Shown in pieces: positions 1-9,300 of a stretch of 64,000 nt of DNA. Position numbers and translations under genes: made by a program. The stretch covers positions 3,464,820-3,528,819 of the forward strand of contig JAUPFP010000002.1 of assembly GCA_036925085.1 (NCBI GenBank), read 5' to 3'. The DNA is from Brachycybe producta (Eukaryota > Arthropoda > Diplopoda > Playtdesmida > Andrognathidae). The notes beneath the pieces were generated by a model, which ran no database searches, had not been told where the DNA came from, and saw only the letters and a list, made by a program, of their open reading frames with translations. Position 1 is the first letter of the stretch, and every line of letters begins with the position of its first letter.

Positions 1-208
1 AAGGTTAGAAATTATTGAAATTGTCTGTAATTAATACGACTTGTTACTGGGCCAGTCTAGTTTAGCAGGTTTATGTCTCGCATTAAGTTATTTCTAGTTT
101 GGCATGACTCCAGTTTAAAAATGTGCCATTAATGTTTCTTAGCTCGGGAGATTTTGACAGAGATAATCTTAATTTATATATTTCTTTTGTTTATTTTTTT
201 TTAAAAAG

Positions 209-3200
209 GTTGGAAAAAAGATTCAGCAGGCTTCTGCGATCAGCAACCTTAAACGCGTGTCCCTGGAACTTGGTGGCAAAAGCCCAAATATAATTTTTAA
301 AGATGCTGATCGTTCGTATTCCGTTTTATTTATTTATTTTTTTTTTACAGTGAGGTTCGATTCACACTATACGGTCAAATATAGTACTATAGAATTTCAA
401 TTGAAATGCAATCTATTTAGGAAGTTGGCATTCACACTCGGATCATGGTTTTGCATAAAAAAAATGACCAGCCACCATGACTGCACTTTGTTACGACCTG
501 TGCCCTGTTTCTCAAAAAAATACAAGTCTTGTAATAAAAGTGAATTCTTACGGAGCCCTTATCAGGATATGCATCGAAAATTCACAATTAGTTATTACGA
601 ATTAACAATTTGTAATGACAATTGGTGTGAATTTGCGACGTGTTTTCTTTACATGGCTTTGTAGAATTCACTTGTATTACAAGACTTGTATTTTTGAGAA
701 ACAGGTCGCTGATAGTGTGTGTGTAGAGAGGAAAAAAAATTAAAAAAATATCAATATAATTTTAAAAATGGTCATTAAGTTGCTTTAAACTTATTAATTA
801 ATTATTAATAGTTGGGTTTAAAAGAAAGCATTTAATAAAAATGGTTCATATTAAAATTCTCGTTTTCCAAATTTCAATTTAGGTTTTAATGAACTTCAGG
901 ATTTAAATTTTTTTAAAAAAATCCAATTGAAATCGGATTAGAAATTTGGATATATTATTTACTTTTTTATATTTAAGGTGGCTTTATAAATATTTATTTT
1001 GTTTTGATCCTCCCAGATGGCGCGCCTGCGTGGCTATTATGTTCTATAGGCGGTCTCTGCCCCCCCCCCCCCCCCCAACGCACTCGCGGTTTTGAGAAAA
1101 TTTATATTTTTCAAGCAAACGTTTTTCGGAAAACATTACGGAAAAAATTCAAAGTGTTTTCGAAACTAGGATAAAAAATAAACTTTTTTATAACAGCTTG
1201 AAAATATTTTTTTTTTCATGAAATGTTAATTGAAAATTCCCAAAAACGGGTCATTTCATTTCAAACTGCTATTAAAAGGTTTTATGTTTTAAGATATTGA
1301 CCATGAAACAACTTTTAACATAAATCTTCTACGATTCTAGTTTTGAATACAATTTGAATTTTTTCATAATGTTTTTTTTTTAAAAAAAATGTTCGCTTGA
1401 CGTTTTTGCATCTGCATTTTATAAACACGACTATGGAGCATAGTATTAGGCCATTGCGGTGGCACAGTCCGGTTGGGTGGAGGAGGGCAAAAGCGAAATA
1501 ATTATCTAGAGAGCCACCTTAATAAAATCATTTTTTTTTTGCAACCCTGATATTTGAGTATTAATTTTTGTATACATTTTAAATGTTTATAGTGGATAAT
1601 GCTGTCGAGATGAGTCACATGGGCCTCTTCCTCAATCAAGGGCAGTGTTGTTGTGCTGGTTCTCGTATTTTTGTCGAGTCTTCCGTTTACGACGAATTTG
1701 TTCAACGAAGTGTCGAAAGAGCAAAGAAACGCACGGTTGGTAACCCTTTCGATGCAAAGAATGAGCAAGGTCCTCAGGTGAGATTCGGAAGATTTCTACG
1801 AGACTCGGAAGAAATTAGAATTAATATTATAAACTATTTGTTATTATAGATTGACGAATCGCAAATGACAAAAATCTTGGATCTAATTGAAAGCGGGAAA
1901 AAGGATGGAGCCAAGTTGCTCGCCGGAGGCAACCGTGTCGGAAGCAAGGGTTACTTTATTGAACCAACTGTTTTTGCCGATGTCAAAGACAGCATGCGTA
2001 TTGCGGAGGAAGAGGTAAACATGCTAAACAAAATAATCAGAAAAATCCTGCTATTTTGTACGGAGCCCTGTTGAGGACATTGAAATAAATAAATTAGACT
2101 CTGACTCTTTCAAAATCTCGACTTACTATCTCGAGATCTCGACTTACTATGTCGAGATCTCGACTTACTATGTCGAGATCTCGACTTACTATGTCGAGAT
2201 CTCGACTTACTATGTCGAGATCTCGACTTACTATGTCGAGATCTCGACTTACTATGTCGAGATCTCGACTTACTATGTCGAGATCTCGACTTACTATGTC
2301 GAGATCTCGACTTACTATGTCGAGATCTCGACTTACTATGTCGAGATCTCGACTTATATTCTAGACTTACGCTTCAAATCACTGTATACATCTGCAGAAG
2401 TTAAGTACCTAACCTAACCTAACCTAACCTAACATAGCCTAACCTAACCTAACAGTACTTAACTTCTGCAGATGTATACAGTGATTTGAAGCGTAAGTCT
2501 AGAATATAAGTCGAGATCTCGACTTACTATCTCGAGATCTCGACTTACTATCTCGAGATCTCGACTTACTATCTCGAGATCTCGACTTACTATCTCGAGA
2601 TCTCGACATACTATCTCGAGATCTCGACATACTATCTCGAGATCTCGACATACTATCTCGAGATCTCGACATACTATCTCGAGATCTCGACATACTATCT
2701 CGAGATCTCGACATACTATCTCGAGATCTCGACATACTATCTCGAGATCTCGACATACTATCTCGAGATCTCGACATACTATCTCGAGATCTCGACATAC
2801 TATCTCGAGATCTCGACATACTATCTCGAGATCTCGACATACTATCTCGAGATCTCGACATAGTAAGTCGAGATTTTGAAAGAGTCCGAGTCTAATTTAT
2901 TTATTTCAATGTCCTCAACAGGGCTCCGTAATTTTGACATCATTGATTTAAATCACACAATTTTTTGTTTAGTTGTTTATTAAATTTTAAATTTTTACAT
3001 AAATAATTTTTATTTTTTACATGTCAGTGGCTGAATATAAATTTATTCTGTTTTTGTCCTCTTAGGTGGCGCGCGCCTGCATTGCTATTATCTTCTATGG
3101 AAGGTCTTCCTTCCGCTGCGGTTTTGAGAGAATTTATTTTTTCGAGCGAACATTTTTGAGGAGAAACAGTAATACAAGAATTGCATAGACTAAGGCTGGA

Positions 3201-4379
3201 GATGAGTAGAGTAAAGTAAATAGTAACATACTGCAGTGCTACAAATGAAGTGAATCTTTGTTGATGATTATGATGAGTGATAGCCTTTAGGGACTTCACT
3301 TTTTTTCTTAGAGGTTTATAATATATTTTAGCCCGTTTTAACCCATGAAACCTTGGGCTAAACTTGGTTTAAACCAGTGGGCTGTGCTAAATAAGTAAAA
3401 ACCTGGGTTTTTGCCAACCCTGTTAGCAAACTTTGTATTGTTCGTAGTAATGTTCACTTTGTGCAGTGTGCGTGACTGGTGCACCACGGCTTAATGTTGC
3501 TCTTTGAAAAAAAATGTTGAGTAAGTTTCACTAAGATATTTTCTATTTCTTAAACTCAGATCTTTGGCCCAGTTATGCAAATCATGAAGTTCGACTCCAT
3601 GGATGAATTGCTTGAAAGAGCAAATAATACCGTCTACGGGCTAGCCGCAGCCGTATTTACTAACGATATTGATAAAGCAATGCACGTATCACAAGGACTC
3701 AAGTCTGGTACAGTTTGGTAAGTATTTTCCGATGCATTTCTCAATTTGGCGCCAGCGAAAAGTTTTTGTTGTTGTTTAACTGAAGTAATGTTTCGTTAGG
3801 GTGAATTGCTATGATGTCCTCGACGCTCAGACTCCTTTTGGAGGCTACAAGATGTCTGGAAACTGTCGAGAAGGTGGCGAATATGGACTTCATGCTTACA
3901 CCGAAGTCAAAACTGTATGCGTGCTATTACTTCAAATTTCATTTTTAAGGGGCTATATCGCCAAATTACTTCGAAAAATCTCCACGGAAAGCGTTTAGCA
4001 TCGTTTTTCTATTGAGCCCATAAACCCCCAATGTTAAAGAAAAATGTTATTTTTTAAAATACACATTCGCGACCATGTTTATTTTGAATATTTAAAAGTT
4101 GTGTAATATTAATTTTTCAAAGTGCATAGGGCATATATGCTGATCGGGTGGTAGAATGACAAAAAATTGGTAAGTGCGGTTATATTTTTAAAACTTTCAA
4201 AATCGCGAAATTTCTAACATTTTTTTCTTTAACATTGGGTCTATGGGCTCAATAGAAAAACGATGCTAGTGCACTTTGTGGATATTTTTTGAATTTCCCG
4301 ATGTAGCCTCTTAAAAGGTTTTGTTAACCGTGATGTGTTTTTGCAGGTTACAATTAAGGTTCCACAGAAAAACAGCTAA
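209..4379 (+). CDS. aldehyde dehydrogenase (ALDH1/ALDH2 type), C-terminal half, 6 exons
   Basis: NAD-dependent oxidation of aldehydes to carboxylic acids. Exons by GT-AG sites and phase: 209-311, 1593-1777, 1850-2014, 3560-3717, 3800-3914, 4347-4379 (TAA at 4377-4379); about 252 residues are visible. The 5' exons (Rossmann NAD-binding part) lie before the window. Seen: [10 protein letters not shown] with the general-base Glu, GQCCCAGSR with the catalytic Cys, [45 protein letters not shown] and a C-terminus ending VPQKNS, as in animal ALDH2/ALDH1. The residues after GYKMSGN read CREGGEYG where the family usually has GRELGEYG, a local departure from a conserved surface. Introns carry a foldback element (2059-2930) and inverted-repeat elements. 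An AATAAA lies at 4532-4537. Mitochondrial versus cytosolic form cannot be told without the N-terminus. Confidence 0.95.
504..706. repeat. short inverted-repeat (MITE-like) element in an ALDH intron
   Basis: The left arm (about 504-550) and right arm (about 663-706) are reverse complements of about 43 bp, both including CAAGTCTTGTAATA and ending in CTGTTTCTCAA. The roughly 110-bp centre has no coding potential. It looks like a non-autonomous DNA transposon; no target duplication could be fixed. Confidence 0.6.
973..1523. repeat. inverted-repeat element with TTAAGGTGGCT ends, ALDH intron
   Basis: Starts TTAAGGTGGCTTTA and ends in AGCCACCTTAA, giving short terminal inverted repeats. The interior has a GATGGCGCGCCTGCG stretch, a poly(C) run at about 1061-1076 and paired GTTCGCTTGACG / CAAGCAAACG segments. 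A related fragment in reverse orientation lies at about 22490-22690 and another piece at about 3050-3170, so this is a dispersed family. Confidence 0.6.
2059..2930. mobile_element. foldback element with 21-bp satellite arms and TTAGG-type core
   Basis: The outer ends are reverse complements: TACGGAGCCCTGTTGAGGAC at 2059 and GTCCTCAACAGGGCTCCGTA ending at 2930. Inside, the left arm carries about 11 copies of a 21-bp unit around TCGAGATCTCGA (2110-2355) and the right arm about 17 copies of the complementary unit (2508-2870). The centre (2408-2453) has eight CCTAA units flanked by inverted copies of TTAAGTAC / CTTCTGCAGATG sequence. A perfect 6-bp duplication ATTTTG abuts both ends (2053-2058 and 2931-2936). 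No coding potential. It is an insertion in the ALDH intron between the third and fourth visible exons. Confidence 0.85.
3050..3170. repeat. fragment of the GGTGGCGCGC inverted-repeat family
   Basis: Shares TCCTC..GGTGGCGCGC..CCTGC and GCGGTTTTGAGAGAATTTAT with the element at 973-1523. Partial and diverged; terminal repeats not seen. The rest of this ALDH intron (2931-3559) shows nothing else I can name. Confidence 0.45.
3946..4313. repeat. long-inverted-repeat family A, copy 1 (internally deleted)
   Basis: Left arm plus a short right terminus of the family with ends TAAGAGGCTAC...GTAGCCTCTTA. Shared landmarks are GCTAGCATCGTTTTTCTATTGAGCCCATA, ATATGCTGATCG and ATTGGTAAGTGCGG. The centre is deleted relative to full copies at 9326-10062 and 33449-34232. 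It fills most of the last ALDH intron. Confidence 0.8.
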
Positions 4380-4531
4380 ATCTCGTAATCACTTGAGGTC
4401 AGAAAAAAAGGTTAAGGTAAAATCGTAAGATTAAAATTAAGACATAATAATGAATAATGAAATAAGACATTATTGTGCAATATATTCAAATGGTTATGTT
4501 TTTTTAATGTAATGGAAAGGTGAATGTTTGA

Positions 4532-4537
4532 AATAAA
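4532..4537 (+). terminator. poly(A) signal AATAAA for the ALDH gene
   Basis: Canonical AATAAA about 150 bp after the ALDH stop codon, in AT-rich sequence. Position supports use as the 3'-end signal; no transcript evidence. Confidence 0.6.
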
Positions 4538-4976
4538 TGTTATTCTAATATTTGTAAACAGTTTTTCATTGCTGTTTCTCACTGAGAATTCGAATACGAG
4601 TTCTTATTATTGTTGTCCGAATGGCCTGCTCTGATAATAAAAGCAGAGAAAAGGAGTCCGTATGGCTGAGAGAGCAGCTCTGGGCTCGTTTTAAAAGGAA
4701 GAGCCAAAAGAGCTGAACCTGCTGTCAGACAATGTGGCACCCAAAGAGCACTTCAATAGTATGTTAATTTTGTACAAAACATTATAAAAAACCATTAGCG
4801 TTCGTCATGTTTGTACAGATCTGATATTTACTGTGTCTGTGTGGTATTTTCGTCCATAAATATCAACTCGTGTCCAAACGGTTGTTTGCTCTTTTGTTGT
4901 TGCTCTCAGTTTAAAAACGTCACAGAACAGAGCAGATATATATTAGATCCAGCTGAATAGGCTGTTTGAACAGCAC

Positions 4977-5400
4977 TACATTAAGGTGGGTTTCCCACCT
5001 GCTGGCTGGTTGTGGCTCCCTAGCAGCATAGTCTGAATTGCTACCAGCAGCTGCTTTCTCCAGCAGGCTAGTGATTTTAACAGCGGCTGGTGAAGTTGAA
5101 CATGTCCAACTTTAGCAGCTACCAGCTGGTCATGTGACTCCCTTCCTGCTGCTACCAGTGTGCTACCAGCCAGTGTCGCTGGTATTGGCACTAGTGGGTA
5201 GTTGAAACTCCACTGCTTGGGTTGGTTGTTGTTAGTTTGTGTTTTTGCAAGACGGTGATTGGATGACTTGCACTGCTAATACCAGCAGTGACTGGACAAG
5301 TGTGAACCCAAAGCAGCTGCTGCTTGCTGTTGCTGCTAATAGCCAGCAGCAACCAGCGGCTTGTAAACCAGCCTAGTGTGAATGCGCCTATGCACAGTCT
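4977..5400. repeat. repeat family B, 5'-truncated copy
   Basis: CAG/CTG-rich element related to 8570-9005 and 17402-17831. It shares GCTGCTTTCTCCAGC, GACATGTCCAACTT-like segments and the end AACCAGCCTAGTGTGAATGCG. The left terminus (CAGTCACACTAGG) is missing here, so this copy is truncated or degraded. Confidence 0.75.
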
Positions 5401-6186
5401 CTCCGATCTGTCTTTGACAGATACTTTGTGTGCTGTGCACTGTGTTTGTATTTATATGACGTCATATCTTTTCAGCCAATACGAGTGTCACAAAATATCA
5501 CAGGGTGACCTTTTCCTTACCCTTGTGTAATGGAAGCAAACGCCTCACACCAGCATCGAAAAAGTTAGTGCAAAGTTAAGTAAAACGTGAAAGCGATTTT
5601 TATTGGAGTTGTCGGTGGGAACTGTTGGTCACACCGTGAACACCGTGACAGCAAAAAGCAGACACTTAACAGCCCACATCTCATGGTGGGGGGAAAAAAC
5701 AGTATACGTGAAAACCTTAATGTAACTGGAAGCTTGTGACGTCACATCAAGAGAGGTTGATGAAAAACCTATCACTGTGTTGTTTTTTTCTGATAGAAAA
5801 GGTATTCTGTTACAAGTGGCACAACTTAGTAAGCACAACTTGTAAAGTTACATTTTATCTCAATCGATTGTATGGGGAGCCAAATAAATCGATATCATGA
5901 ATAGTTAAAACGGTTTTTGCACTTTCTCTTAATTTTAAACTAATTTCCCCCCCCCCCCCCCCCCCCAAAAAGTGTTTTTGAGTAGTGCCACTTGCCCTCT
6001 TCTAGCCGAGATGCGATGTATCCATCTCCATTGTTTTATGCAAGTGCCGAGTCCGACACGAAGCCCCGAGAGCCCCTTAAGAAATGCATTTAGAAATTAG
6101 AAACGTTAATTTCAGAAATATTTTGGAAACGCAATTTAAATGCAGGTTAATTCTGGACAAATGGACAATGGTTAGAACTGGTTATG

Positions 6187-6192
6187 TTTATT
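6187..6192 (-). terminator. poly(A) signal for the PTPS gene
   Basis: TTTATT on the + strand is AATAAA on the minus strand, about 110 bp after the stop codon of the pterin synthase. Position fits a 3'-end signal. Confidence 0.45.
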
Positions 6193-6300
6193 GTTATATA
6201 GTGACAATTAAAATTAACGAAGCAACATAGCAATTAGTTTAATATGACGATTATTATTACACGGTTAAAGAAACAAAAAAGCATTATGACAAATCACACG

Positions 6301-9300
6301 TCAGTCATCGTATTCGCCACGAAAAGACACAATGTTTTTATCAGTTTCGTGGATTTTCACTTCGTAAAGCATATCTTGTCTTGGAAGCATTTTCTTTAAT
6401 GATTCCCAAATGAAAACAGCTACATTTTCAGTGGTACTGAAATTACAATAATTATTAAAAAAAAAAATTATAATTATAATAAGACAATAGCTATTAGTCA
6501 TCAACAGGATTGGAGAATTGGGAAACAAAAACCTGCCGAAGTCACAAAATTATTAAGACTAAAAAAAATTGAAAAAATAGAAATCAACTATGATTTTCAG
6601 AGTTTTTTTAAAAAACTGAACAACAAAAAATTATCGTCTTAAGCCGGGTATTCACCGCAAGAGCGAGCAAGCGCGAGCGAGCATTCTCACTCAATAATCG
6701 ATCGTCTGGTGGGTACCGATTAGCGAGCGAGCAAACATTCGCTCGCTTGTATTAAAAAAAAGATCGGATGGATGGCGGTACATCAAAGAAAGACTTGTTC
6801 GTGCTTGTTTTGTGTGGGCGCCCTGGGTGGTGATTATTGTATTTTTGACAACTTGACATGCTTGTGCAGATTAGAGTGCGCGCTGTAAACGGATTTATCA
6901 ACTGCGAACAAGAACATATTTGCTCCGGTATGCGACGGCACGGAGAGCATTTCAAGAAAACACAAGAAACCATCGGCGAGAATGAGCAAATGTTTGCTCT
7001 TGCTCGCACCTTTTGGTAAATACCTGGCTTTATTCGAACTGCACTAAATGTCATTAATGCCATGTTTCCACTAGATCAAAACAGGAAGTGAAAGTGAATT
7101 TTGATTTGTCTCAATGTCATATAAACCAATGGCATTCTTTAAAAACTGATCGGTTTAAAAAGTTCACTTGGCTTTTTAAAAAAAACGCATCGAAATATGA
7201 CAAACCTAACTTTATCTTTAAAATATGACACGTCTTTATCCAAGTTTCGATGATCAAGTACATCCATAATCGATAGCTTTTAAATATAAAAAATAACACT
7301 TTTTTAAGCTGTTACAACTTACGACAAATTGAACACATTCATTAGTTAGCAAAACTTCGTACGAAATCAAATTATTAACATTATTAACACTTCACCCAGA
7401 GGCGTGCTAGCCGTATGGCAGCTGGGGCAAATGCCAGAAGGGCCGGTTGTTCTTATTTCGACAAAATATTGCCAATCCCAGTATAGAACCGTACAACCGT
7501 GTGTGTAACCGAGTATTTGTTGCTTGTGGGTTTTTGAACAGGTGCTGCAATTTCAATAAATTGTATACGAATGGTTTCCCGCGCATATGGAGGTCAAAGG
7601 TTGTTGTAGACAGCATTATTTAATTCTTAATAGAACTATTACCATTTGGAATAATCTTCCATCAAATATAAATTACCTGTAACTCAAGCAAAAGTTTGTA
7701 ATACCTAATACACACCTGATAATTTAAATGCATTTAAATAATAAACGTGTTCTACAGAGCCCTCTGTGAAGGGCAAACAATCAATATGTCGAATTCAATT
7801 TATTCAGTTAATAATCTCAAAATATTGAGTTAATATTAAATGTAACTAATTAAACTATTGACAAAATATTGATTTAATATTTCAATTTAAAATAATAAAT
7901 TATTGGTGTAGTGTGATGTAAATTATGAAAAATTCCTCGGGGTTGATGACTCACCAATAAGGGTCCAATTATACAGGAACGTAACATAACGACCATGACA
8001 CCTACCTCGTCTGTGAAACGGATGGGTCTCGCTCAACTAACTTCTCCAACGGTATTTTTTTCCGGAATCGTTTCGGTTCTCGTTTGTTATATGCACTCGA
8101 TGTTGTAATATAAATAGAAAGACTTTATTCGGGCTCGAGTCGTGCTCATCCCGTAGTCATCACGTTCCTGTATAAATTGAACCCTAAAGGAGCAGCTATT
8201 TGTGTTGGAATCCCAGTTCAAAGGACATAAATTGAAATTGAAATTATTTGGAAAAATTACACGTGGTGATTGTCCTAAAGCACAGTCCAGTGATTCATAA
8301 AGTACTACATGGGCTGACCACTTTAGGAAAATTAGGGAGATTTTTGCTAGGACAGATTCATATTATTGGTCTTTTTTTTCCTAGTTATAAGACAATGGAA
8401 CTCTCTTCCTGAGGAAGTGGTAAATGGAGATAATTTTGTTTTGTGGGATTGACAATTGTTTATTAATTTTGTTTTTTATGTATGTGCTTGACAATGCTTA
8501 ATACTGCATGGGGACTTTTACGTCCCTCTGCCAAAGGCCTATTGGCTGCTCGTAGAGTACTAATTGTAAGGGGCAGTCACACTAGGCTGGTTTACAAGCC
8601 GCTGCATGGTTGCTGCTGGCTATTAGCAGCAACAGCAAGCAGCAGCTGCTTTGGGTTCACACTTGTCCAGTCACTACTGGTATTAGCAGTGCAAGTCATC
8701 CATTCACCGTCTTGCAAAAACACAAACTCTAACAACAACCAACCCAAGCAGTGGAGTTTCAACTACCCACTAGTGCCACTACTAGCAACAAAAAGTTCAC
8801 ACTAGATGGCAGCAGCAGGAAGGGAGTCACATAACCAGCTGGTAGCTGCTAAAGTTGGACATGTCCAACTTCACCAGCTGCTGTTAAAATCACTAGCCCG
8901 CTGGAGAAAGCAGCTGCTAGTAGCAGTTCAGACTATGCTGCTAGAGCGCTACAACCAGCGAGCAGCAACCAGCGGCTGGGAAACCAGCCTAGTGTGACTG
9001 CGCCATAATTGTAATAACATAATACAATCATACATTTTTTTAAAAACCCCTTTGACGTCATCAACTTCATCTTATGGTGAAGCCACCTATACAAAGTTTT
9101 TTTTACATTGGCACCTGTTGATTAACTCAGTATGTTATACATACTATTCATATGTCTTAAATTTCGTGCGAAATATTTGCAAATACCCCATAACATTATG
9201 ATGCGCTCACTTCCATATAATGTTTAAGGTCCGAGATGTTCATCACCATTCCTGTAACTTTGTCGATCTAATAACCAACCATAATTTAAAAAAAAAAAAC

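Larger units (their letters stand above)
4380..6300. other. ALDH-PTPS convergent intergenic region
   Basis: Holds the ALDH 3' flank, a fragment of repeat family B (4977-5400) and a repeat segment at about 5830-6010. That segment is a reverse-complement relative of about 43600-43870, sharing AATAGTTAAAACGGT and AAATAAA. A poly(C) tract lies at about 5947-5966. No coding sequence is supported; short open frames here show no family resemblance. Confidence 0.6.

Noticed and set aside
2408-2453. A chromosome end or true telomere
   Set aside because: Only eight CCTAA units, embedded in a bounded insertion with host exons on both sides.
2149-2861. Open frames encoding [14 protein letters not shown] repeats
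   Set aside because: Read-through of the 21-bp satellite on both strands; no gene.
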